Shown: positions 33,184-44,983 of the stretch, piece by piece
Layout of the letters: each line of letters begins with the position of its first letter
Numbering within the stretch: position 1 is the first letter of the stretch
Source: Platanthera guangdongensis
Lineage: Eukaryota > Streptophyta > Magnoliopsida > Asparagales > Orchidaceae
Direction of reading: 5' to 3'
DNA length: 64,000 nt
Assembly: GCA_039583875.1 (NCBI GenBank)
Contig: CM077157.1
Span: 78,926,346-78,990,345 of the forward strand
The notes under the pieces: model-generated
What the model was told of the DNA's origin: nothing
The model's database searches: none
The model's input: only the letters and a program-made list of their open reading frames with translations
Program-made: the position numbers and the translations under genes

Positions 33184-33427
33184 AGTAAGGCTACTCTAGG
33201 AAGAGTAGGGGCTAATCTTTTATTTATTGGGGTCTTGGCTTTGCCAATTGGGCGAATTGGTCATATATCTAGGTTTTTTTTCCTTTAAACCCCACTTAGC
33301 AAACATGGAGTCGAAATGTAATCTTCCACTTCTTATGGGATGTTACAAGTTTCTTTTCTTCGGTAGAAATTCCCGTAGCACTAAGCTGGATTTCGGGGAC
33401 GAAATCTTTGTTTTGTGTATTGGGATT
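33184..33427 (+). other. 3' untranslated region of element B
   Basis: Contains ATTTCGGGGACGAAATC (about 33391), matching the conserved segment upstream of the polypurine tract in element A. A clean polypurine tract is not obvious: the 15 nt before the LTR read TTGTGTATTGGGATT. Confidence 0.7.
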
Positions 33428-33589
33428 TGTAACATCCCATTTCCAACTAGACCCAAAAGTGTGGTTATTGGCCATGACTAGGTCATGACCAAACCCTAGG
33501 AAGCCCAAGAAGACCAAGGAAACCTAAGAATGTGGGTGAGACCACTATGCTCTGCAAATAGTAAATTCCTGAACCTTTGTTTAAGATAA

Positions 33590-34300
33590 CCATGGGGCTT
33601 CACCAAGACTTCAAGACCCCACCATGTTCTCATCAAACCATGGTAAGATCCATTAGATCAATAAGGACCCATGGAGGGCAGTCAAAAGGGTTAAGTTGAC
33701 CCAAGTCAACCCTAACCCTAAATGGGTCAAACCAACCTACTTAGGGTCAATTGACCATCCCCAAGCCAATTGGACCCCACCCAAGCCCACCTAACCCTAG
33801 AGTGAGGTCAATGGGTCACCTAGGACCCATTGGGGTCCACCCAAGAGGCTAAGTTGACCAAAGTCAACTCTAACCCTAAATGGGTCAACCTAGCCTACAT
33901 TGGGTCAAACTGGCCTACACAAGGGCCAATTGAAGTTCCCTTAGCCAAGTGGACCCCACACATACCTTCATAACCATATTGAGAGGCCAACGGGTCACCA
34001 AGGACCCATTGGGGCCAACCAAAAAGACTAAGTTGACCAAAGTCAACCCTAGCCCTAAAGTAGTCAAGGTACCCTACTTAAGGGTCAAGTGACCTCTAAA
34101 GGGCCAATACAACCCTACCTAGGCCTCAAGGGAGGCCAATGGGTCACCAAGGACCCATTTGGGCCAACCTCAAAGACCAAATTGACCTAAGTCAACCCTA
34201 GCCTAGGTTTGGGTCAAGCTAACCCAAATGGGCTAACTCAAGCTCAAGCCCAACTCACTTGGGCTAACCATATTTTGGTGGATGAAATAAATATGTGGGC
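33590..34300. repeat. Inverted-repeat block with paired TTGACC motifs, right LTR of element B
   Basis: Same organisation as 25090-25800. GGTCAATTGACC and the GTTGAC/GTCAAC pairs are retained. Confidence 0.87.
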
Positions 34301-34334
34301 TTCCAATATTAGATTTACCAGCCAACTTAGTGAC

Positions 34335-34369
<35 letters not shown>

Positions 34370-37300
34370 CTCAAAATTAAAGAATAATTTAGGAGAGAGA
34401 AAGGGGTATATTTAAGGGTATTTAGTGGAATAAGCCACTTGGACCCATGCCATCAGTCCCCACATGGGCTGGCCGACCCTTGGAAGTCATGAGAAGGAGC
34501 TTGGATGGAGTGGGGCCCACCCATGCATGCATGGTGACAATAACAAAGTAAACCCTCCACCTTGTACATAGGAATTATCACCCTCCCCTTTTACTTCATC
34601 TTCTCACTTTCTCCCTCTCCCCTTTCAGTTTCACCACTCTCAGAACAAGGAGAGCAGCAGCAGAGAGAGAGAGAGAAACCATGCTTTGGCTGTGAAAACC
34701 AAGGGAGAAGCTCCGCCGCCGCCGCAATGGTTCCCCGCCGCTCCTCACGTCGCAAGGCCGCCGGGAAGGTCCTCCCTCACCTCTCTCTTCATGTATAGAT
34801 CTTAGGGATGTTTAGGTTAGGGTTCGGGCTCGAATGAGCACGAACCCAGATCTTCATTTTCAGCCATTAATGGCATTTTTCAAGCTTCGGGTGTGGTGGC
34901 GCCGCCACCTCCGGCCGCCCTAGCCGCCGGAAAATGCTTGCCCCCACCACCGTGAGAGGGGAGCTGATGATATCCGGTGGAGGCACCTCCGGAGGCGGCC
35001 GGGAAAAGCCCCGTGAAAATTCGGCTGGAAACCAGTCAGTTTGGGGAAGATGAGCAGCAGTCGTCGGATTGCTTTAGGATTAGTGCCATGCAATATTCTA
35101 AATTCTGGATTTATTTAATTAATGAATAGTGTCATTTTTTATATCTTTTATAACAGACCTTTGCATGCAAATGTTAGGACCCCTACAACCTTTTACATAA
35201 ACTGTTATCAACATGAAACTTGTAGGTCTTGGAGGCACATTTAATTTGACATGTTACACATAATTTTTGGTTAAGTGTACTGCCATATAGAGACATTTTC
35301 CTAGGGCTGGTCCTAGGATAGGTCAGAAACTAAAATGGGTTCCCTGCCCAAACCCTAAGTCCAAATGGGCTGAAATTTTGGGTTTGTGGCTTAATTACTA
35401 ATATCTAGGCCCTCCCCAAAAATGGGAATTTTTGGGGAAAATAATTCTATAGTGTTTGTCCAAATATGATAAATTACATTTTATTGATATTTGGGGCATA
35501 TCAACTCCAAAATGCCCCAAATTTTGGTGGTCTGCCCTTAGAGGTATATTAGACCTATGGTAGAAACATTAGACAATATAACCATCTGCATGTTGAGATA
35601 TCTCACATGCAAGATCTAAAAATTAAATGGCCTTGGGCTGCAAATAGCAAAATGCAGAAATTTGATAGTGATGCCCAAGCCCATCCAGAGGCCCGAATGA
35701 CCTTAGAGTTTGGGGAGTAACTGGTTTAGGGCATATTTAGGTCCTGCCAAAAAATGGGATTAATTGGAATTAAAATTAGGGTGGAATTACCAAATTGCCC
35801 CTAGGCTTGTTTAGGTGATTCTTGGAGTAGTTCAACTCCAAAAGGCCTCAATTTTTGGTGGCATGTCCATGAGGACATTATTATGGCATGGTTATAGTTT
35901 TATCCCTTATGGATCACATCAAGTTAGGGAAACACCTTGCATGCGATGGCTTGTAAAGGACTTGTTGTGCTTATAGCCAAATGAAGAAAAAAAATGAAAT
36001 ATTGAAGGCACAGCCCTTTTAGACCACTGACTTAGTATTACTTTAAGTACCCTCCCCTCTTTGGGGAAAATAGATGAATTAGGGTTGACTTACCCTTGGA
36101 CCCAAGTTCACACCGTAAGGATGGACCTTTAGGGGGTTGTGAAGGACATAGGGGCAAATGCCCTTGTATGGCCTTGTAAATCAGTAGAGAGTTAGTTTAG
36201 ATATATTTAAGACTCTGTTTGAAATATTAGGAAATTTTGAAGTATTTAAGTAACTCCAAAGTCAAACCCTACTTTTAGGGTAGAAGCACTAATAGGCCAA
36301 AATGGTAACTTAACCTCATCTAAAAACTATGAAAATGGGGTAGAATGAATAGTAGGGTGAATTGAACCCCTAGATAGTTTTATTGAAATTTTATGGATTA
36401 TATTTATGGTAGTTCATTTGTTAATTATCAAAGTATCAAATTCAGTATTTGATTTAATTTGATCATTTAGTTTAATTGGAATCTAGTAGAACTTGGCCAG
36501 TAGAGGTTTTTGACATAAATAGAGGCCTCTGAATTTTATTATAATTTTTAAAGGATTTTATATATTGCTTCCTTCATAAATTTTGTAAAGGCCATACTTG
36601 GTAAATAAATCATTTAAAAAGTAATTTAACTTGTAAAAATATGAATTTTGGCCATTGATGATTTTAGGATGATATCTACTGTTAGGAATTTAATTAGGAA
36701 TTTTTGAAATATATTCATAGTACTTGATTCACAAATATGCCCTTGTAGATTTGTGTATTGAATTTATTTAGAATTAAATATTCTGTGAAAAATCATGAAA
36801 GTTTGGCCAGTGCTAATTTTAGGATTTTAGTAGTGTAATATATTTATCTCAAATTATTTGGATGACAATTTCAAGTAGTTGATTTACAAATCTTGGAATA
36901 TGGGAATTTACTGCAAAAATAATTTTAGGCCCCATAAATGTTTGTGTAAAATGTCAAATTTGGAAATTGTCACTTTTGGATATATGGAATTTTATCATGA
37001 ATTTATGGAACATTAATGATGTCTAAAATGTATACTTCATGATCAACTCGACTATAATTGGCCCTTGTAATAAATTATTTAAATAGAAGATTAATTGAGG
37101 AAAATACAATATTCGGGAATTAAATCATTTATGTCATGATAGGACTCCAGTAATAATCCTAGGTCATTCGGATGAAAACTCGAAGGACATCCTATCATGA
37201 ACATCACTTAGTATAGGTCGGTCTGCAAATAGTAATTTGGGGAAAAGATGTATTAGGATAAGAGTTGGAATATGGTGGAGTTAGTCGTGTTGAATTGTTT

Positions 37301-37489
37301 GAATAAAAGTGGACGAGTCACCTAGAAAGTTCTAAGGTGTGGTGAGAATCTTGTGGATGTGTGTTAGAAGGTAAGCGAGTTCGACGAAAGATCGTCGTGC
37401 CAGCGAGAGTGAAAGGTCTAAACTACCTTAGGATTAGCCTATCACAATATGAGAAGGTAATGGGTAAAGGAAATCAACCAATAATATTA

Positions 37490-37494
37490 ATAAG
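37490..37494. repeat. Target site duplication of SIRE element B, left copy (ATAAG)
   Basis: Identical to 46585-46589. The uninterrupted site is visible in the left LTR of element B near 28982-28995. Confidence 0.95.
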
Positions 37495-37830
37495 TGTTGG
37501 GTATTGTATCCATAATGTACCTGATTTGACGAAGCCCCTGGACAAGCTAAGGTGAATAGACAATGTATTTGATAAAATCCTTTAAGTTGTGCTTGCAGTT
37601 CTTCCACGCTAGGTGCACACCAATGTCAGGGTGCAGTAGGTCAATATACACGGGTCTGCACGACGTAATCCCTCATTGAGCAGATCAGTGTGTTGGCCTA
37701 CGTGTACTCTCTCTATTGGAGTGCACTTACTTTCAAGTACAGGGCCATGTTTATGCAAGAGAAGACAAGGAGCAAGGATGGGTCAAGGAGCAGCTCTTGA
37801 GTGGAATGACGAAAATTCGTCTAAGTGAAA

Positions 37831-38143
37831 GTCGACGAGAATCACCAAGTGACTCTCGCCGATTCTGCGAGAATCACTAATGATTCTCGCCGAATCGTCG
37901 AGAATCATTAGTGATTCTCGCCGACTCCTTCCGGCTACCTTAAAATGGTGCCAAGTGAGATTCGGCGAGAATCACTAGTGATTCTCGCCGAACCCATCGC
38001 AGAGCAGATCCTGGATACCAAGTTACATTCGTTGAGAATCAAAAAGTGATCCGTCGAGAATCACTGGTGATTCTCGACGAATCGTCGAGAATCACTACTG
38101 ATTCTCGCCGATTCGTCGAGAATCACCTATGATTCTCGCCGAT
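37831..38143. repeat. Array of about seven 30-32-bp palindromes, 5' LTR of SIRE element B
   Basis: The unit is a quasi-palindrome with core CGAGAATCAC and its complement. The unit at 37961-37992 is a perfect 32-bp palindrome (half-site TTCGGCGAGAATCACT). Other units vary in outer bases (TCGTCGA, TCTGCGA, TCGACGA) and in the central 2-4 nt. The 3' LTR array is one 32-bp step shorter. Confidence 0.94.
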
Positions 38144-38265
38144 TTTTACTTGGCGTTTTCTCTGGATGTTCCTGAACCGGATTCTGCAGCTGTCAATTTT
38201 CTGGACCGGAATTTAGGGATTTCTATTGTGGGTCCCACAAACGGTCATATTGGAGTTATCTACAG

Positions 38266-38273
38266 TATATATA
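38266..38273 (+). promoter_or_regulatory. TATA box of SIRE element B (5' LTR)
   Basis: TATATATA about 770 bp into the LTR, with a GC-rich transcribed-like region downstream. The 3' LTR has it at 45724-45731. Confidence 0.7.
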
Positions 38274-39129
38274 TTCAGGTATTTTGAACAGTAAGTAACA
38301 CATATACAGAAAGAATCCGAGCCGCGACGTAACCCTAAAATCGCGATTCCTCTCCGCCGCCGCCGTCGCGCTCGGGCTAGTTGGTCGCCGTCAACGATCG
38401 GGATTCCTTCGTGATCTCCGGCGACAGAAGCTTAGCAAAGCTTGAGTTTCACGTGTCTATCCAGAGATCTCTTGTCTCTTGATTTGTTGACCGGGAAAAA
38501 CTCCCCCGTCCGAATCGATCGAGACGACCGATCCTAGAGTGACCGTTGGTAGACCTAGTTTGCTTCGCAACGAAGTTTGGATCTCAAAGTACTGCAGCCG
38601 CGCACCTTCGTTGCCGCCGATCCCGAACCAAGCCGTCGCTCGGATTGCAGCCGCCGGTTCCGGGAGATCCTCTCCAAGAGAGACCAAGGTTGTATACTCT
38701 TCGTTGACTTCACGAACACGTCGTCGAACGAAGAGGAACACCGTAGTCTCCAAACGAAGTTTGTATCACGTGTACATTCTATATTTACTTTTGTTGTAAA
38801 GGAACGTTTGTTCCGTGTTGTAAGGGTTAGGTGCAACCCGGTTTGTGGGAGTGTTGACTCTCACGTGTGGAAGGGTTCCTTCCGTTAGTGCAGGGATTGG
38901 ATTTCAATCCTGTTGGAGAAGAGACCGAGTCGTCCCTTATTGGGAGATAGGTCGAAGGGGGAAAGTGGATGTACCCAAGTCGGGGAACCACTATAAATTG
39001 CCTGTGTATTCTGTGTGCTGTGCTTTTTATTTTTATTGTGCAGGTACATTCGTAAATTCCGCAAAAGCGCTACTCGTCACCTATTCCCCCCCATAGGTGC
39101 ACATAGTTGTCACTAGGTGGACTTTCAAG

Positions 39130-39145
39130 TGGTATCAGAGGCAGG
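39130..39145 (+). promoter_or_regulatory. Primer-binding site of SIRE element B
   Basis: TGGTATCAGAGGCAGG, complementary to initiator tRNA-Met over its first bases, 2 nt after the 5' LTR. Confidence 0.93.
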
Positions 39146-39191
39146 TTGCTCATCTAAAAAGGTTAACACCTTGAGTTGAATCCTGCCACTA

Positions 39192-41494
39192 GTGTCAAGA
39201 AGGAGGCAAACATCTACTATGGACGGGCTCAAGTACTCCGGCATGATCCCAGTGTGCAACAGGCTCAACTTTCCTATTTGGAAGGAAAGGATCAGGTTCT
39301 ACATGGAAGCAGTGGATCCTCGACTCTTCATGATCGTACTGGAGGGACCTTATGTCCCCACTAAGGCCTCCACCATTGATCCCACCAAGAAAGTACCGAA
39401 GACACTTTCTGAAATGGACAAGGACGAGATGGTACTAGTGGGACTTGACATGAAGGCACAGAACATTCTGGTCAGCGCAGTTGATGACTCTATGATGCAA
39501 ACCTTCAGCAACTGCAGGACAGCACATGAGATTTGGCAATGCCTGATCATCCTAATGGAGGGCACGGATGAAGTGAGGGATGATCGGAGATCCCTCCTGA
39601 ACCAGAAATATGAGGCCTTCAGACAAGGGCCTAAGGAAGAGATCGGAGTCACATACGAGAACTTCCTCAAGATTGTTAACGCCCTCAAAGGCTACGGAAG
39701 AGTGTTCACTAATGGTGAACTCAATGATAAGTTCCTTAGGTCCCTTACTAAGGAATGGGACACAAAGATCTGCGCCATCAGAGAATTTGGCAGACTTGCT
39801 GAAACTGATCCACAAATTCTGTTTGGAAAGCTGATGTCGTATGAGCTTCAGCTGAACACCAGAAAATCAGAAGAAGAAGCTGAGAAGGTGGTTGCCAAAG
39901 AAACGACGGTGGCTCTAAAAGCCAGTCACTCCAGAAAAGGCAAGGGTGCGGTGTCGTACCGTGCCAGGAAAAAGGATGAGGAGGAGGACTCCGAGCCATG
40001 CTCCTCCAGCTTAGAGCTGTCGGAGGAGGATTTCTCCCTCATCACTCGAGAGTTCAAGAAGTTCCTCAAGATGAGGAATCAAAGAAAGAGAGACGGCTCC
40101 TCCTCCAGGCATCAGAAGAAAAACTATTCTTCTGACAGGTATGCATCTAGACCGAAGAAACATCGCTCCTCTGACATTATTTGCTTTGGATGCAACAAGC
40201 CAGGACACGTCGTGGCCGACTGCTATCAAGGCAAGAGGGAAAAAGGGAAAGAAGAGGAGCACAAGTTCTCTAGAGACAAGAATAAGGAGCGGAGCTACGT
40301 CGCCAAACGGCCAAAGACACTGAGTGAGTCTGACTCCTCAGACTCAAGTGTTGATGAGGAAGCCTACTTCGGGCTGGTGGGTCGCTCGGACTCAGAAGGA
40401 GAATGCCCCCCATTTACTGGGAAGGTAAAAGCTCACACCCCTCTCTCCGACTCCGACTCTGATCCTGAGTCTCAGGATGATGAACCTGAGGATGGCCCTT
40501 CGGCCCGTGAAGCTGAGCTCCTCGAGAAGTATGAGCTTCTGCTCAACACTTTCGATGAGTGCCGTAAGAGACTGAAGGCTGAGTAGAAGGAAGTAAAATT
40601 CCTTAAGGGTGAGTGTGTATCCCTAAGGGAAGAGGTCACTAGCTTGATTTCTCTCCGACAGGAGCACCTTGACCTGACTTCAAAGCATTCAGAGTCTTTG
40701 AAGCTCCTTGATCTTAAGCAGGAGGAAGTGAACAAGTTGGAAGAACTACTTGCGGCAGAGAGGGAGATCGTCAAGAGCTTCTCTATGCCAAAAACAGTTC
40801 TTCCAGTCGTTGATACCTTCTCCGCTCAGGCCAAAGGAGCTGGCTTGGGGAATATAGGGGCATCTGGTTCCTCATCTAGGAGAAACAAGAACCAGAGGAA
40901 GAATAAGGCCGCCAAGAAGGCCTCTGCTGATGAAAAGGGTAAGGCTCCTCTTAGTCCTGTTGCGTTCAGAAAGCCTGGCTTTCCTTGCAGCCAACATGAC
41001 TTTGAGTCAACATTTGGGCATCATTTCCGGCCCTCGGTTGTAGAGCCAAAGAGCCGGTATGATGGTTGGAACTTTCCCCGGAACTTCGATGAGAGTGCCT
41101 TCAAGGCACCTTATGAGGAAATCCACATGGGAAATTATGGTCCGTTCTCTAGCGGCCATAATGGAAAGCAGGCACCAAGCCTGTTGTACAGAAGGTGACA
41201 AAGTCATGTGACTGTTGTCACCATGAGGCCTCCACCTCCAGATCCAAGGCCCCAGCAGTACCCACCGTTCCCAGGGTAAGGCAAGAGCCTAGGAAGAGGT
41301 ACAACAGATTCGACTGTTGGTGCTGTGGCAAAGTCGGTCACTTTGCCGTGGATTGTTGGTTTAGTCCAAGGAATTACGAGACTCCCTATGTTAGCCATGC
41401 GAGATCGACCACTCGTAGGGTTAACCAACCGAGGGGGAGTGTGCTAACCAGGAATCTAGGACCCAAGTTCGATTGGGTTCCTAAGGAAAATTAA
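39192..41494 (+). pseudogene. Gag of SIRE element B (stops and frame change)
   Basis: Begins at a position consistent with gag (LKYSGMIPVCNRLNFPIWK follows). A first block of 464 codons includes a Gag core (AQNILVSAVDDSMMQTF), knuckle CFGCNKPGHVVADC and a Ser/Asp/Glu-rich region, ending in a TAG at 40584-40586. The same frame continues with a coiled-coil (40644-40790) and a Lys-rich part to a TGA at 41196-41198. A second knuckle, CWCCGKVGHFAVDC (about 41322), lies in another frame (41195-41494). Gag would form the particle and bind RNA. The stops could be mutations; a regulated stop between gag and pol is known in some SIRE elements, but the first TAG lies inside gag. Confidence 0.9.
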
Positions 41495-41501
41495 TTTTGT
41501 T

Positions 41502-42989
41502 TTGCAGGAATGTCCAAAGGCCACCAAAACGCCGATCTGGTATTTGGACAGTGGTTGCTCCCGGCATATGACCGGGAAAAGAAGCCTACTGCGTGATTAC
41601 ACTCCAGTCGAGAATGGACCCAAAGTCATCTTTGGAGGGTCAGATCGAGGAGTCACCAGAGGTTACGGTATGATTTCCAATGGTATAATCTCTATCATCG
41701 ACGTGGCTTATGTTGAAGGGTTAAACCATAACCTGATCAGTGTAAGTCAGTTATGTGATAAAGGATATAACGTTAAGTTCTGTAAGGATAAATGTCTGAT
41801 AATTTCACGTACCTCTTCTGAAACGTTATTATCAGGCATGAGGAGCAGAAATATCTTCTGTTTAGATTTTCTCAGTTTAGATTCATCTACCCTCGTATGC
41901 CTTGTGGCAACAGGCAGTGCATCTCTTTGTGAACAATGGCACAAGAGATTGGCACCTACTAATTTCAAGACAATTAGTATGCTGTTTTCTAAGAACTTGG
42001 TAAGGGATGCTCCCAGTATCAAGTGCATCAAAGATGACCCCTGTCCTGCATGCCAGATGGGCAAACAGACTCGGGCTACCTTTAAGAGCATTGCAGACAA
42101 AGACTCTTCCCGATGTCTTTACCTGTTACATATGGACTTGTTTGGTCCAATGCAAGTTCATAGCTTGGGAGGCAAGTCATATATGCTAGTGATAGTTGAT
42201 GATCATTCTCGGTTTACATGGGTGTTCTTTTTGAAACGAAAGTCAGATATGTTTGACATCTTCACTAATTTTTTCAAGCAGGTTCAGAACGAATTTAACT
42301 GCTCCGTGGTCAAAATCAGAAGTGACCATGGAACAGAATTCGAATCTGGTGCTATGACAGAATTTTGTGAAGAACAAGGTATCTTTCATGAGTTTTCCTC
42401 CCCGCGCACTCCTTAGCAAAATGGAGTTGTGGAGAGGAGAAATAGAACTCTCATTGAAGCCTGCACGACAATGTTGAAAGACGCTTCTCTCCCGGAATAC
42501 TTCTGGGCAGAGGCTGTCAATACAGCTTGTCATGTACAAAACCGAGCATTAATCAACAAGCATCATCGTAAGATGCCCTACGAGCTACTGAAAGGCAGGA
42601 AGCCAACCATGCCCTACTTGAGGATTTTTGGTTGCATATGCTATGTACTGAATAATGGGAAGTACCTGCGTACTAAATTCGGTGAAAAATGCTTCGAAGG
42701 CATATTCATGGGCTATAGTTCCCATAGTCGGGCATATAGGGTCTTCAATAAGAAAACCCTAGTGGTAGAAGAATCAATAAATGTTGTATTTGATGAAGGA
42801 AGTTTGTTTAACAGCAATTCTTCCAGTAGTATTCTTGAAGATGCAGGTGCTCGACTTGAACAGCTGAGTCTGGATGAGACCGCTAAAGATGACGCTCCTA
42901 AGTACGTTAAAGTTTCCACCTCCACGTCATCTGAAAATGTTGAAGATCAAAATGGAACAAATATCTTAGAAGAAGGAGAAGCCCAATAA
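41502..42989 (+). pseudogene. Protease and integrase of SIRE element B (one internal stop)
   Basis: Frame resumes just after TTTTGTTTTGCAG. Protease motif WYLDSGCSRHMTG. Integrase follows, with an HHCC finger (HKRL...CPACQMGKQ), catalytic core (LLHMDLFGPMQ, VIVDDHSRFTWVFFL, KIRSDHGTEFES) and C-terminal GIFMGYSSHSRAYRVFN. A TAG at 42414-42416 interrupts the segment just before QNGVVERRNRTL, and a TAA at 42987-42989 separates it from RT. All are in the same frame. Integrase would insert the cDNA; protease would process the polyprotein. Confidence 0.93.
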
Positions 42990-44669
42990 GTAGTCGAAGC
43001 TCCAGACGCCAGACTTCTGGAGCTCCGGCACGTGAGGAATCATCCTAGAGATCAGATCATCGGAGATCCTCGTGTCGGTGTCAGAACTCGAAGAGGTACT
43101 ATTAACGAAGTATTGCATCTTAGCTTCCTGTCACAGGTTGAGCCAAAGAAGTTCGACGAGGCGAACAAGGATGCGGCATGGATTCTGGCCATGCAAGAGG
43201 AACTACATCAATTCGAACGTTGCAATGTTTGGACGCTGGTTCCCATACCATACAAGCAGAATGTGATTGGCACAAAGTGGATCTTCAGAAACAAGCTGGA
43301 TGAACATGGTGTCATTGTAAAGAACAAGGTCAGGCTGGTGGCTCAAGGTTACAGACAGGAGGAAGGGATTGAATTCGACCAGACCTCTGCACCAGTAGCA
43401 AGGCTCGAGGCAATCAGGTTGTTCCTGGCGTATGCTTCACACAAAGGATTCACAGTCTATCAAATGGATGTGAAATCGGCATTCCTGAACGGAGACCTGA
43501 AAGAGGAAGTATACGTCGCTCAACCCCCAGGTTTTGTCGATCCTACTTATCCCAATCATGTTTATTTTCTTAATAAGGCCTTATATGGGTTGAAACAGGC
43601 TCCACGAGCTTGGTATGAGACTTTGTCTAGTTTTCTTCTTGAGAACAAGTTCTCCAGAGGTAAAATAGATAAAACATTGTTTCTCAGGGAAGTCAAAGGC
43701 AAGATTTTGCTGGTGCAAATCTATGTCGATGACATAATATTCGGCTCAACGGACAACAATCTTTGCAAAACGTTTTCTAAACTTATGCAAGGAAAGTTTG
43801 AAATGAGCAGTATGAGAGAGCTCAAGTATTTCTTAGGACTTCAAGTGAAACAGTCTGAGGATGGAATCTTCATCTCTCAGACGAAGTTCACAAATGAACT
43901 CCTTAAGAAATTTGGTATGGAGAGTGCAACCTCTATGAGGACTCCAATGGGATCCACCATGTCTCTGGATAAGGATGAGAAAGGTAAACCTTTCGATGAA
44001 ACCAAATACAGAAGCATCATTGGATCCCTGCTCTACCTTACTGCCAGTAGACCAGATATTATGTTCTCCACATGTGTCTGTGCCCGATATCAGGTGAACA
44101 CTAAGGAATCTCACTATGTCGCTGCAAAGCGAATTCTAAGATACCTTAAAGGTACTCCTAATCTTGGCTTGTGGTACCCGAGAAACAATGATGTCGAGCT
44201 AATAGGCTTTTCAGATGCTGATTTTGCAGGGAGTAGAGATGACAGGAAAAGCACTTCCGGGACGTATCAATTTCTCGGAAGAAGGCTTATCTCATGGAAC
44301 AGCAAGAAGCAGAATTGTGTAGCTACCTCCACAGCAGAGTCTGAGTACATCTCGACAGGCAGCTGTTGCGCACAACTCCTATGGATTAGAAACCAGTTAG
44401 CCGACTACGACCTTGAGTTCAAGGAAATACCAATGTACTGCGACTCCTCCAGTGCAATTGCAATTGCCAACAATCCGGTGTCGCACAGCAGGACGAAGCA
44501 TATTGAAGTACACTACCACTTCATTCGGGAGCACGTGGAGAACAAGGACATCTCTCTCTGTTATGTCCCCACGGACAAGCAGATTGCTGATATATTCACA
44601 AAGCCCTTAGACGAGGCCAAGTTCAATCTTTTCAAGACTGAATTGGGGATGCTAAATTATGAGGAATGA
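42990..44669 (+). CDS. Reverse transcriptase - RNase H of SIRE element B
   Basis: Open frame of 560 codons from after the TAA at 42987 (first ATG 43032, 545 codons). RT motifs: [56 protein letters not shown], catalytic [21 protein letters not shown], and the copia [15 protein letters not shown] and [13 protein letters not shown] blocks. RNase [38 protein letters not shown]. All catalytic acids are present, and this is the best-preserved coding segment in the window. It is fused to upstream domains in intact relatives; here translation would need to pass the upstream stops. Confidence 0.95.
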   Translation, partial: VVEAPDARLLELRHVRNHPRDQIIGDPRVGVRTRRGTINEVLHLSFLSQVEPKKFDEANKDAAWILAMQEELHQFERCNVWTLVPIPYKQNVIGTKWIFRNKLDEHGVIVKNKVRLVAQGYRQEEGIEFDQTSAPVARLEAIRLFLAYASHKGFTVYQMDVKSAFLNGDLKEEVYVAQPPGFVDPTYPNHVYFLNKALYGLKQAPRAWYETLSSFLLENKFSRGKIDKTLFLREVKGKILLVQIYVDDIIFGSTDNNLCKTFSKLMQGKFEMSSMRELKYFLGLQVKQSEDGIFISQTKFTNELLKKFGMESATSMRTPMGSTMSLDKDEKGKPFDETKYRSIIGSLLYLTASRPDIMFSTCVCARYQVNTKESHYVAAKRILRYLKGTPNLGLWYPRNNDVELIGFSDADFAGSRDDRKSTSGTYQFLGRRLISWNSKKQNCVATSTAESEYISTGSCCAQLLWIRNQLADYDLEFKEIPMYCDSSSAIAIANNPVSHSRTKHIEVHYHFIREHVENKDISLCYVPTDKQIADIFTKPLDEAKFNLFKTELGMLNYEE

Positions 44670-44983
44670 AGACTACAGAAGCTCCAGGCTCGTGCACGAT
44701 CTGAGGGGGAGCAAGGCACTCAAGTGTGAGCACAGATGCAAGAACTGAGGGGGAGCAAGGGGTCAAATGCTACCGACCCCGATTTGCAGAAGCCGAAAAG
44801 GGGGAGATTAGCTAAGGCTAAGGTGGCTCCACGCTTGCTAAGGTGGCTCCACGCTTGCTCCCAAGAAAATGGTATTGGTAATGGATAACTCACTCAACTC
44901 ACTTTTAAGTTTATGGTTTTCATTCCCATTTGCTCTATTCAACTTAGCTTGTAGGGTTTAGGCTTCTTCAAATAGGGGGAGAT
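44670..44983 (+). promoter_or_regulatory. 3' untranslated region and polypurine tract of SIRE element B
   Basis: The tract AATAGGGGGAGAT abuts the 3' LTR. Three further GGGGGAG tracts lie upstream (about 44705, 44751, 44799). A 20-bp tandem duplication sits at 44821-44860. No env-like frame is present. Confidence 0.88.

Larger units (their letters stand above)
37495..39127 (+). repeat. 5' LTR of SIRE element B
   Basis: TGTTGGG...TTTCA. Contains the inverted-repeat array (37831-38143) and a TATA box (38266). GC-rich transcribed sequence follows, with overlapping open frames of up to 103 codons that look non-coding. Confidence 0.96.

Noticed and set aside
38539..38888. Open frames of 86-103 codons in the SIRE B LTR, repeated at 45973-46346
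   Set aside because: They overlap each other on both strands in GC-rich LTR sequence, with no recognisable domain; best seen as non-coding leader.
44670..44983. An env-like gene after pol in SIRE B
   Set aside because: Only 314 bp lie between pol and the LTR and none is open with membrane features.
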